From assembly GCA_021521415.1 (NCBI GenBank), contig JAIQDT010010099.1, positions 16,158-80,157 of the forward strand: a stretch of DNA of 64,000 nucleotides, in the 5' to 3' direction. Made by a program: the position numbers and the translations under genes. The notes under the pieces are model-generated. The model searched no databases. It was given only the letters and a program-made list of their open reading frames with translations, and was not told the DNA's origin. Numbering within the stretch: the first letter of the stretch is position 1; every line of letters begins with the position of its first letter. The DNA comes from Bidens hawaiensis. Lineage: Eukaryota > Streptophyta > Magnoliopsida > Asterales > Asteraceae. Shown one piece after another: positions 11,203 to 20,846 of the stretch.

Positions 11203-11867
11203 AATGATTATGATATATTGCATGAAACTTATGGCATGTTAAAAGTGTTACATGACACAAAGTTTCAATAGACCTGCGACTAGTACATGGAGTATTAGTG
11301 TGTTGCCAAAAAATATAATAAATTGGCCGGTAGGGGCAGCTATTTATGGGGGAAAACTTCCCACCCACTTGTTTGAATTAAAGTTCTCTCTTTATATATA
11401 TATATATATATTTTTTTTTTTGAAATAACACAAACACTACCCATACACATTACATGCAATATTGTCTCTCCTTCCTCTCTGCTCTTTTCTCCTTGAATTC
11501 GGCCAAAGAAGAAGAAGAACACAAGGAAGATTTTTCTTGTGCAAGTGTAATCAAATCCTAGCTTACAAGGTGTTTGTTGGTGGCTTGAGGGTATACAAGC
11601 TTGAGGCACTTCTCTCTTGAAGGCTAGCTATTCAACCATCATCTTCTTCATCCTCCTTGCGTCTTGAAAGGTTGTATTACATAAACACCCTATGGTTGTT
11701 GATTTTGGTAAGTATGTAATTTCGTATATGGATCCGGGGCTTGGGTTTTCATATATAAAATCGGTTTTATATTAATCTAAATAACAAGATTTTAAAACTA
11801 ATTAATCCGCTGCGTTTTTCATATAAATGGGTTTATATGACTTTGATAATCTTGTTAAAACCCAACA
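10554..11867 (+). mobile_element. Copia LTR of copy B, with an internal insertion
   Basis: Starts TGTTGGACTCGGTCTACCC and ends TTAAAACCCAACA like the copy A LTR, but is 1314 bp long. The extra length comes mainly from a TA-flanked insertion at about 10794-11199. The U3 portion just after the insertion differs from copy A, while the R/U5 portion (GAATTCGGCCAAAGAAGAAG onward) matches it, so the two LTRs are probably not a pair from one insertion event. Confidence 0.8.
10794..11199. mobile_element. Micron-like element flanked by TA microsatellites
   Basis: A unique ~258-bp segment (10856-11114) lies between two long (TA)n runs (10794-10855 and 11115-11199). It starts AAAAGGGTTCAAATAAAAAG and ends ATAACCCTCTCC. 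Its inner part has the block AACCATTGATT...ATCCAATGGCTATG, which also occurs in degenerate form near 56925-56950 beside another TA run. TA-microsatellite-flanked short elements of this design are known in plants as Micron-type repeats; the class is inferred. The long coding-like IYIYIY frame here is only the microsatellite. Confidence 0.55.
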
Positions 11868-12096
11868 ATCTCCTCTATCGAAATGCCTGTGAACAATGGG
11901 AGTTTGCACCACTTAGCAATCTAAGACCGTAGTTTCCAGCTAGAGGGCAGCCGATAAACAAATGGGTGATTCAGGTGTTGTACCATAGAGATCGCAAGTA
12001 GCTACTCGGTGTCCAATACCGCCTTTTACCAATTCGATCTTGGTAGGTAACCTGTTCACAGGCGGTCACGCGCTCTCCAGGCAAAACAATTAAATC
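11867..12096 (+). pseudogene. Possible decayed coding fragment of unknown identity
   Basis: One frame runs about 76 codons with only three stops, all TAG, each one transition away from CAG or similar. The text between them looks protein-like (NACEQWEFAPLSNLRP, QPINKWVIQVLYHRDRK, LLGVQYRLLPIRSW). The segment is less AT-rich than its surroundings and directly abuts the Copia LTR. I do not recognise the family; it may be a gene fragment or a piece of another transposon. Confidence 0.25.
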
Positions 12097-12607
12097 TTAA
12101 TTAACCCATTTATGATTATAAGCTCCTTGGCTGTATTATTTTGTTTTGATCATTCATTTTACATAGACTACTGTGAAGTCAAACAATCTTCAGTTGACCG
12201 TGAAATGTCATTTGATTGGTTAAAACTACTTATCGCTTCTTGCATTAATGTGTGTGTTCTCTTTCTTTTCTTTTCATTTTTTTTCTTCTTTTTTTTTCGG
12301 AAGGGGGGAGAGGGGGTTGTGTATTGTTTGAATCCTTGTTTGTAACTATTTCATGCACACCCCTAAATTTGTCAACCAATAGGATCATTTCATGATGATC
12401 ATACTTTACGTTGCGTGGGTGGCTTTCAAAGGTTATGGCAAAATATCATAGAACTCGGCTACAGGGATTTAGGGTGTTTCTTATAAACTTATGATTTTTT
12501 TAAAAGAAGGTTTAAAAAAAATGTTTGGATTAGTTTATGTGTTGAGGGAAACCAAAATAACTAAAATTGACACTATTTTTTAAAATGAATGTAATGTGTT
12601 TTGAGGG
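12097..12607. other. Intergenic, no gene seen
   Basis: AT-rich, with a T-rich run and a G-rich patch near 12260-12320. The 77-codon plus frame (12112-12345) ends in a low-complexity Phe run and is not supported as a gene. Confidence 0.5.
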
Positions 12608-12610
12608 TTA

Positions 12611-12920
12611 GAGCATTCTCATTCAACCTCATATCCCTAAATCCAAAATTACACTAAAACTCACTATATTTTCTCTCTACTTTTCAATTAAATAATATTT
12701 TTTAATACATTTATCATTACCATTTCTCTCACTCACTCATAACAACTTTCAAAATATATTAAAAAATTATAATGGGTGAACAATAACTTTTCAAATATTC
12801 AAAAAAATCACTACATTTTCTAAAATATAAAAATTTTTCACTCACAACACCCTAAATCACTCTCTAAATTATAAAAACACTCCTCACCATAATATTACAT
12901 TACATTGGATGAGAATGCTA
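12611..12920. mobile_element. Tourist-like MITE (PIF/Harbinger type), 310 bp
   Basis: Terminal inverted repeats GAGCATTCTCATTC (left) and, reversed, TAGCATTCTCATCC (right) enclose a non-coding AT-rich core. A TTA trinucleotide is duplicated at 12608-12610 and 12921-12923, the signature of PIF/Harbinger-type transposition. The termini resemble the common plant GAGCATCTCCA-type MITEs. No protein is encoded. Confidence 0.8.
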
Positions 12921-12923
12921 TTA

Positions 12924-14221
12924 GAGAAGTGTAAAAGGCTGAACGGTGTGGGTTTCATTACCGCCCAAACTGCCTAGCTGGCCATCGGCACCGCCGGCAA
13001 ACACCACCCCGATCATTTTGGTGCCGCCAGCGGTGAAAAATTTGTGGGATTTTTGCCGACCATTTCACCTCTCAAATCTTCCAGTCTCCCTTTTATTTTC
13101 AACACATTCGACCAAAATTAACAATAATAACCAGATAATGATCAACAAACTCACCAACAATGGCCTGATTACAACAGATTTGAAGCAAACACGGTTGCGA
13201 TCTTCGTTCAGTACCTGGGTTTGACAGTTCGATCGGTTTCGGCTCTTGTTGAGAGGGAATCAATAGTTTTTTTTGGTTGATTTTAGGGTTTGCAGATTTG
13301 TGATTTGGGGATATTATGCAGCTTGGATTTTGAATACAATTTTAACTTTTGGATTGGAAAGGACACTGTGCAGCTTGGATTGAGTTGGGTTTTAATGGAA
13401 TTATAATTATTATTTTAATATAACGATAATAATAATTATTATTATTATTTTAATTGAAGATAGGGAGAAGCAAATTGGGAACCATTTCCTTGATATTACA
13501 AGGAAGAGTGGTGTGAAGTGAGGTATGATATGACGCTGACGTGACAATATAAATTGAGAAGTAAAAAGGAATCCATACCTTAGACTATAAGGTCTTATGG
13601 TTCGCTAAACACCTTATGCACTTTATTAACTTTTCAAAAAGTTTATAAATTATAAGTTGATGAAAATAAGGTATCCCAAACACCCCCTTACACGCTTAAC
13701 ATTGTGCCACCCTCTTAAAGTTATTTTTACATGAATTTGTGATCTATTAAAGTCCACTGATTTATTTAAAACACGTGTATTTATAAAATCATTTTAAAAT
13801 ACAGGTGCTCATAAAATCAACCAACGATACGCAACGCACACTTGTCACATATGCAAATGCTATGTAGATGATTTATTAGTTAACTACATGGATGTCATTC
13901 AGCATTTCTTGTTAGCCAACACCTTGTCAATTTGTTTTAATACTTGGCATACAAATTAACAAAACTGTATATGATCAAATAATATTTACATCATCATTTT
14001 TACACATTTTATTATGTCAAAATAAGAAACCCTCCCAAAAACTAATAATTTCACTTTAGCAAAGGTTATAATTCTCTAAAGATCCAAAAAGAACAAATGT
14101 CTATAAAAAGTACAAAAATCTCAAATATATATATAAATAATTCACTGAAAACGAACAAAACAATAAATCTAAAATCATGGTCAAAATTTTGATTAGATGC
14201 ATCAATCCTCATTACTTATGA
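12924..14221. other. Intergenic between MITE and the G3BP-like gene 3' end
   Basis: No supported gene. 12930-13240 is GC-richer and holds a 92-codon plus frame without recognisable motifs. 13540-13700 contains a MITE-like stretch (CTTAGACTATAAGG, then AACACC and ATCCCAAACACCCCC) whose ends I could not fix. 13970-14220 is the likely 3' flank of the gene to the right. Confidence 0.4.
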
Positions 14222-17200
14222 TTACTGTGTAGAAGAATAGGTGTCTTTATTTGGTTGATGAGAGTACCTGCCACCATCGTTCTGGTCGACTCGTTGATAC
14301 ACCTCTGAGTTCCGCCCCTTTGACCGGTTAGAATACTCGCCTTGGTATCTAAACTCATTTCTACCAAAACTCCGGCCACCATAATAACCACCACGACCCC
14401 TGAAACCACTGCCTCTTCCAGATGAGTACCGCCCTCTTCCAACGCCACCGGTACCACCGCCAATGCCAACTGCGAAACCAAGTTAACAGAGGCTTGAATG
14501 GCCCTGATAAATAATATTATAGGATACAAAAATAATAAAAAGGACTTGTGGTTACCGCGTGTGGTAGTTCTCTTTTCTTCAACTGCCACTTGGCGGTTGC
14601 CAATTGTGATAGAAGGTGCCTGGAAAATTCATAGATACCATAAAATGAAAAAAACCAATTCGTAAGTCGTAACTAAAATAACCGAATCCAAACAAAAATT
14701 GATTGTTTGCTTTTATGTATTTGTAAAAACTGAACTTTTGGTTTTGCATTTAGTTAAAACCGAGCCTAGCTGAATTTATGGATTTGTGTTTCTTATTTTA
14801 AAGTTTAAGTAACTTATAAGAATTTAATAAAAAATGTATCCAAATGCAAATAATCAATTAGTCCATTAATTAACAAAAAGATTTAGCCCAAATTCAGTAT
14901 TCTGAGCCAGTTATTTTATTGCCCAAACCAAATGGTAAAACTGAAAACCAAACAGTTTCAGAAAACGAAAAGGCCGAAGAAATTTTGACCCGTTTGTTTA
15001 TAATAGCGGGCCAAATAATAAGACCTGTTTGCTTATAATAGCGGGCCAAATAATAAGACGGGTCATACCTTGATAGCACTATGCATGGAATCCAATGACT
15101 CAAATTCCACAAATCCAAAACAAAATCCCTGATGCTGAAAATAAGAAAACATATTTTAAAAACAAATTGCATCAAACATGTGACAGTATCATAAACAAAC
15201 CTTATTACTTCTAACTTGGATACCATTAGTTTTAATGGCCCCAAACTTTTTGAATACTTCCTCCAATTGTGTGGCAGTTGCATTCATAGGTAAATTCTTT
15301 ACATATATAGAGTGACCTTCACCTAAATCCACCGAAATAACATTATTAGTACTTACATTTATAAATTCAAACACGGTCCCTGTAGTTTGACCATATTGAA
15401 AATTTGGTCCCCGTATTTTAAAAATTGCAAACTTAGTCCAAACACTTGTGAGAGAAGGTTGCAAATGTAGTCACCACAGTCAATCTCAATTAGTTTTTAA
15501 CAAAAAGTGATGTCATGTGAGGGTAATTGTGTCTTTTAAAATTGTTAAAATTTGAAAAGACGCAATTAGTCTTTACAGGGACCATGTGTATCATTTTATC
15601 TAATTTTTAAATGAACGTATAAGTGTTATCGTTACCATTGTCAAGAATGTTGTTGGTTTCAGGCCCATTAACGACCACAGGGGCTAATGTTTCAGGCTCT
15701 GGAGAAGGCTTAGCGGGCCTGGATTTCTGGTGATCAGTGTTAGCTGGGGCCCATTTTAAGCTGCCCGTTTGACCATGGCCCGAACCAGTTGACCCGGTAA
15801 TCTTGGTTACCCTGACAATTGAAGCATATGATTTCTTCTCCTCTAGGGTTGCAGATGAATCAGGTTTCTGAATCGGGCCCGTTTCGTTTGGGCCTGCTTG
15901 AACCGGAGCAGGTTTATCCGCAACTTCTTCCTCGAGACTTGACCCTGACCCTGATTTATCCTCCGGGTCAATAACTTCGGGCCCGATAGTGACATCTTCG
16001 GTTGTCAAGTGCGTTGTGGTCTCGTCTGTGGGATTATTATCTGAAACATAAGTCACTTCTGAAAACATAATTAATATGTGTATGTATTTACATGTTATAT
16101 TTCCCTTCAAGATGATAATATTTTTTGTTCTCGGATGCTATGTTTTAGTTAATTATTTACCCGTTAATCATCACAAACGAATTGACAGTTTAAATTTAAG
16201 CCCAAAATATTTCTTTATCTAACTAACATACGAGTCATTTTAGATAAATAGTCAATATTTCATTTGGATCGGTTGGGCTCAAACCGAACCAAAAACCGAA
16301 AATTCGGTTTTTAGGTTTTTCAAAACCGTTCGGTTTTCGGTTTTCACAATGGGCTCGGTTCGGTTTCCATATATTAAGGTTTCACCATTTTAGCCAAAAA
16401 AAATGGCTCAAAATAATGAATTTGGCCTTGAATCATTAGGCATAAAAATTTTATTAATTAATGATTAATTGATTATTACACATTTGAACCTAATACTTTT
16501 GAGATTTATTAATTTCTTATGAATTACTCAAAATCGGTTTTTTCAGTTTATGTTTAATAGCAAAACCAAGACCGAACCAAAAAATCAGTTTTCAGAAAGT
16601 TAAACGAAACCGTCAGTTACTGACTGAGTTCAGTCATTTCAGTTTGGCTGTGTCAAATCCTGGTTACGCTTTGGTTATATAGGTTTCGTGCACACCCCTA
16701 TTAGTAGGGGTGGAAATTTCACCTATTTAAACTTTAAAGGTCACCCAAAGTGTATTTGATGCATAAAAGCTCGTATCATTTTATCCAAATGTTAGTCATT
16801 ATTAGAAATAATATTGTTTTGTAACCATATATGACACTAAGTATTTATTTTGAACACACCTGAACTTTGTATGGGTCGATCTGCTGGCGCGCGGTCTACA
16901 ATATTCTCAACAGGCGTAACAACTTTCTCAAGTGGTGCACTTTCCTCAACATACCTAAAAACATCATTTTGAACAAAGTAACCCTTTTCTTGCGGTGCAA
17001 GAAAGAACGTTTGAGCAAATTTCCTTTTAATATTATCTTTTCCCGTTAAGCATCCGGTCACCAAAACAATAACCCCTGACTGATGCGAATCATGTGCATC
17101 AGCGGTTTTAATCTCTGCTTTACAGTTCTTGTAATCAAGTGACTGAATCTTCTCATCAATTGCCTGGTTTAACTGCTTTGTTACAACTTAACCATGGGAT

Positions 17201-17434
17201 TATAAGATAATAATGAGTTACTTAGGGCCAACAAAAGAAACTCACTTGCATAGTTGTTACTGAACTCATGAAACCGTTTGCATCTGGTCTGCTTAAGATG
17301 CTTGAATCCTGATAAAACTTATGAACCAGTTCGGGAGATTGATGAAGAATATGATAGTATTCCTCTACAAATGCATTGCCAACAACTTGTGCACTCGGAA
17401 GAACAGTTGCAGGATTTTCTGCTTGCATTGCCAT
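14222..17434 (-). CDS. NTF2 and RRM domain RNA-binding protein, plant G3BP-like
   Basis: Eight coding exons, read right to left: 17434-17246, 17163-16860, 16058-15636, 15322-15201, 15134-15069, 14619-14556 and 14469-14222 with GT/AG borders and consistent phase, giving 471 residues; the ATG lies one base after a 5'-UTR intron acceptor. (These are seven coding segments plus one 5'-UTR exon.) Residues ~13-135 are an NTF2-like domain (VGNAFVEEYYHILHQSPELV, GVIVLVTGCLTGKD, AQTFFLAPQEKGYFVQNDVF). A Pro/Glu-rich low-complexity linker covers ~160-300. Residues ~310-385 are an RRM with RNP2 IYVKNL and RNP1 GFCFGFVEF. The tail is Gly/Arg-rich (GRGRYSSGRGSGFRGRGGYY). This order is that of Ras-GAP SH3-binding proteins, stress-granule RNA-binding proteins; role in this plant is inferred from the family. 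No damage was seen. Confidence 0.9.
14990..15060. repeat. 35-bp tandem duplication in an intron
   Basis: Two adjacent near-identical units of about 35 bp, each containing ATAATAGCGGGCCAAATAAT, lie in the intron between the RRM exon 15134-15069 and the next exon, close to the donor. They do not change the splice site. Confidence 0.7.
15371..15589. mobile_element. Short inverted-repeat element in an intron (MITE-like)
   Basis: Begins ACACGGTCCCTGTAGTTTG and ends TACAGGGACCATGTGT; the ends are imperfect inverted repeats. It lies within the intron between exons 16058-15636 and 15322-15201 of the G3BP-like gene. A target duplication was not identified, so the class is uncertain. Confidence 0.4.
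16265..16702. mobile_element. Non-autonomous hAT-like remnant in an intron
   Basis: An intronic stretch rich in AACCGAA/TTCGGTT motifs, ending in GTGCACACCCCTA, the usual right terminus of a common plant family of short hAT-like elements that start TAGGGGTGTGCA. The left terminus is not recognisable, so the copy is truncated or strongly diverged. Confidence 0.45.
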
Positions 17435-18340
17435 CTGTAAAACACATTAGCAATGAATTGTAGAAATATATAAAAAGTAATACTTGTAACATTTATAACA
17501 AAAACTATAAAAGATAGTGGTAATTTCACACAATAATAACCAAGTGTTCCACTAAAGCCACTCGAATTTTGTTAGGTGTTCCAATTAGACGTGTAAACAA
17601 ACCGATCTTCAAGTGCACCGTTCAGTGGGAAGTTCGTTTATTTAATAAGCGAGCCAACATCAACACAAAATTTAGTTCATTTAGCTGAATGAACATGAAC
17701 ACATGCCTCATTCATTCATTTAAACTCGTTTATTTTTGTTCGTTTACATTCGTTGAAGTTTGTTTTAGTCTAGTTTTAATAACTTTTTAGGCCCAACACA
17801 TGTTCTTCACGTTACTTTTAACTGGTTTTAGCTCAATTAGTTGGTTCATCTATTTTATATTATGCCTGTTTACGTTTCTGAACCATTAAAGTTAAATGAA
17901 CAAACACGAACATTCTCCGTGGTGATTATATAATATAATAATAATAATAATAGTAAATAATCACTGAATAAAAATTGGGGATTATTGTGTGAATAGTAAT
18001 AATAATAATAATAATAATAAATAAGCAATAAATGTCGGAAACATATAAAATTCATTAACAGCGTATTGAAAGGCAGGCCTCCATTTTCCATAAACAGAAG
18101 GTGTTGATTACAATTGCTAGGGTTTAGCGACAATGATGAAGCCCTAATTAATCAATGATTTGAATCAAGGAGTAAACAATTATTATTATTATTATTATTA
18201 TTACCTGGTTGGAATTGATGGGTGCGTTTATTGATGGAGATCGAACAGAGAATGTACAGAAACAACAAAGATTCGGAATGAATTTATTTATGAAAAGGAG
18301 ATCAATTTTTTAGTTTACTGAAAAGGAGGAGGCTTCTTCT
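17435..18340 (-). promoter_or_regulatory. 5'-UTR intron, 5'-UTR exon and promoter side of the G3BP-like gene
   Basis: The ATG at 17434 follows an AG acceptor (TTTTACAG), which implies an upstream non-coding exon. A good donor, CCAG/GTAATAAT, lies at 18205/18204, giving a 770-bp intron and a 5'-UTR exon from 18205 to roughly 18330 with no ATG in the part read. The intron starts inside a (TAA)n microsatellite (18178-18203) and holds two more ATT/TAA runs near 17936-17954 and 17996-18021. The transcription start is not determined. Confidence 0.6.
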
Positions 18341-18547
18341 GTTGTTAGAACTTGGAACAAGTAACTTTCACTTTACCCCTCTATACTTTACTTATTTGCT
18401 TTCTTAGTAAAACATTACCATTATGATGAATGCATAGGAATAACAAAAAATAAAAAAAATTAACTTGAAAGGAATAGCAGGTAATAGAATTGATAAATAA
18501 TTAATAATTGTGGGTTTACGTACTTATATGATATTAGATGATGCTTA

Positions 18548-18819
18548 GACCATCCGTAGTCATGTCAAGTTGTGGCGTTTTGGGGTGAAAACGTCGACCC
18601 CCCCCCCCCGCCTTTTTGGCTTGGCGTTTTGAGCCAAGCGTTTCCCAGAAAACGCGATCATGACACAGGGGAGGGGGGAGAGGGGAATGTATGTAATTAT
18701 TGTAGGAGAGTTGTGACGTTTTATCCACTACACCACTTTTTGCAAAACTCTCCACTACTGATGGGGATGTCATATGACGCAAAATGCCTAAAAGAGAGAC
18801 GTTTTAACTACACACGGTC
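18548..18819. mobile_element. Tourist-like MITE, 272 bp
   Basis: Ends GACCATCCGTAGTCAT (left) and, reversed, GACCGTGTGTAGTTAA (right) are imperfect inverted repeats, flanked by TTA at 18545-18547 and 18820-18822. The core is unusually G/C-rich, with a C12 run and two GGCGTTTTG-type blocks. No transposase is encoded; both 82-83-codon frames across it are chance frames. Confidence 0.65.
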
Positions 18820-18822
18820 TTA

Positions 18823-19055
18823 GAGATTTTAAATTTAATTTTTCTTTATTTGTTGTCTATTAACAAATTGTTGATAGGTGTTTTGCCAAATATACCTATT
18901 CCATTGGCTTCTCCATATTCGGATAGAGAAATGGACATCACCATTTGTGATTGTAACTTCTAGCACCTATGAGTGGAGAATGAGTTATTTTTTATTTTAG
19001 AAAAACTTTTATTCATTTGTACAACTTAAGGAATATTTTGCAAGATAATAGTATA
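18823..19055. other. Intergenic, no gene seen
   Basis: Short AT-rich spacer between two small DNA transposons; nothing recognisable. Confidence 0.5.
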
Positions 19056-19063
19056 GATAAATG

Positions 19064-19721
19064 CAATGGCGGAGCCAGAAACTTTTTTCTATGGGTTCGG
19101 AATTTAAGATGCTTGATTTTTTTTCCGTGTCAAAGTTTTTGCGCTTGAATAGGTCGGGTCGGATTGGGTTGATCATTCGGTTAGATAGATAAAATGCAAT
19201 ATCACTATTATAACAAAAATATGTTGTTAACATTCAATAAAATACAAATTCATTAAATATAAAAATATTACATATTATAATTTTTCCTTACGAGTTTTCA
19301 TGATTTGAAAAATATCTTCGATCGCGGCTTTGAAAAAGAATTCATTCTCAATACAACAAATGCAAGCATCATTTATATAATCGTCACCTAAATAATATGC
19401 AAATCCGACTTCACATGCTTCATTGAAGAAAAACACTTCTCAAACAATAGATCAACATGTATTGGTTGGTTGAAACCTTGAGGCGAACGACAAAGAAAAT
19501 TGTTGATCGGTTGCTGAGTCGATGGCCGATGTTTTTATTTGTTTATTAACTAAACTTTTTATAATCAATGGGTTTGAATATACTTTTCTAAAACGATAAT
19601 GGGTTCGCTCGCCGAAAAAGAATGAGTTCACTCGTTAATTCAATATTATAGGTTATATATAAAACCAAAAAAAGGATCGGGTTCGGTCAAACATGGTGGT
19701 GATAGTATGGCTCCGCCACTG
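19064..19721. mobile_element. Non-autonomous hAT element, 658 bp
   Basis: Terminal inverted repeats CAATGGCGGAGCCA (left) and, reversed, CAGTGGCGGAGCCA (right), one mismatch in 14. An identical 8-bp duplication GATAAATG flanks the element at 19056-19063 and 19722-19729, the hAT signature. The inside has no transposase; its minus frame of 74 codons has no recognised motif. Confidence 0.85.
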
Positions 19722-19729
19722 GATAAATG

Positions 19730-20846
19730 ATAGAAATGTGTCATCACAAACAACACAAATTTATAGTGGTTCGACTAGATGCTATTAATTCCGTCTTACA
19801 TTCACACTTGATTCTCGACCAAGATATCAACTTCTCTCTAAACTCCATAAATATAACTTTTTACAACTTGTCACTAACCTTGGTAGTGATCATCGCATCT
19901 CTTTAATCAAGGTAAAAATCACTTCCTTTTTTTTCTCTCTTATTATTTTGAAAGGAATCACTAATAGAGAAAAGATTTGAAATGTATGAATTACTTGTGA
20001 GGTTTAATCTTGAGAGTGAGTTTGTATGCATATTATCTCAAGAACGTATTACAAGTATTAAGTGTTTTTGCCAGAGGTGAAGTGAGTAGTAGGAACTTCC
20101 ATAGAGACACTAAAACTCGCCACAACTTACGGTCGATCCATAACAATGTTATCCATTATAATAAGAGAATTGATTTTGTACATAGCATCGGGCTTTAAAC
20201 AGTAGACAAATCAAACAATGTTTGACTTGAACGAATGAAAAGAGACCAAACCCAAATAAAGAGCATTTTTACACAAGGGATACATGTGTTCCCTTTCTAC
20301 GTGAGTAGCATGACCTCAAGCTTTAGACACTAGACAAATCAAGCAGGGTTTGACTTGAAAGAACGAAAAGAGATCAAACCCAAATGAAAAGCATTTTTAC
20401 ACAAGGGATATAGGTGTTTTCAGTTAACTTCTTCGCCCAACTACCATATATATGGATTGTTGTTAAATTTTTTCTTTTTGAAAATGCCAAATATATTAAA
20501 AATAAAAAGGGAAGCTTCTTGCTAGAAGCAGGAAGCCCAACATACAAGAAAAAAGACGAGATACAACCCGAAAATGTAAGAAATGTTTTGCTGAGCTACA
20601 GCTTGTATATTATTGAAATGTAACGTTAGATTTATGAACTTTTGCCCCGTGGTGAATTGACCTTAAATGCAAGGTTTCAAAAACCATCAAAATATAACAT
20701 CAACCTATGAATTCATGTACATAAATGTTTTAACTTCCTTTACATGAGTAACACAGACACCTTACACCTTTACATACAAAACTGAAATTAAACATGTAGA
20801 AATCGATCGATAACAAAGTATCTAAAAGAACCCGATCGAATTCACA
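19730..20846. other. Intergenic region downstream of the LONGIFOLIA-like gene
   Basis: No supported gene. 20436-20600 has an A-rich stretch with AAATATATTAAAAATAAAAAG followed by AGCAGGAAGCCCAACATACA, which resembles the tail of a non-LTR element but is too short to assign. 20630-20846 is the likely 3'-UTR side of the gene to the right. Confidence 0.4.
20192..20420. repeat. Direct repeat of about 100 bp, two copies
   Basis: Units at about 20192-20297 and 20320-20420 share GACAAATCAA, GTTTGACTTGAA, GATCAAACCCAAAT-like text and GCATTTTTACACAAGGGATA with roughly 10 percent difference. They are separated by about 22 bp. No coding content. Confidence 0.75.

Larger units (their letters stand above)
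8034..11867 (+). mobile_element. Copia retrotransposon copy B, lacking gag, protease and integrase
   Basis: Directly after the copy A LTR the sequence enters the pol gene at the place equivalent to about 4643 in copy A and runs through RT, RNase H, the untranslated tail and a second LTR. The leader, primer-binding site, gag, protease and integrase are absent. Copy B is about 90 percent similar to copy A by eye and has different damage. The arrangement suits unequal recombination or a deletion in a tandem LTR-internal-LTR-internal-LTR array. Confidence 0.8.

Noticed and set aside
11096..11368. Reading frame of 90 codons with a long Ile-Tyr repeat
   Set aside because: It is the translation of a (TA)n microsatellite.
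12946..13224. Reading frame of 92 codons in a GC-richer stretch
   Set aside because: No recognisable motif, no splice context, Pro-rich start typical of chance frames; lies directly beside a MITE.
18572..18823. Two overlapping frames of 82-83 codons on opposite strands
   Set aside because: They lie entirely within a Tourist-like MITE.
20436..20620. Possible LINE 3' tail
   Set aside because: A-rich text is suggestive, but no endonuclease or RT motif and no target duplication were found.
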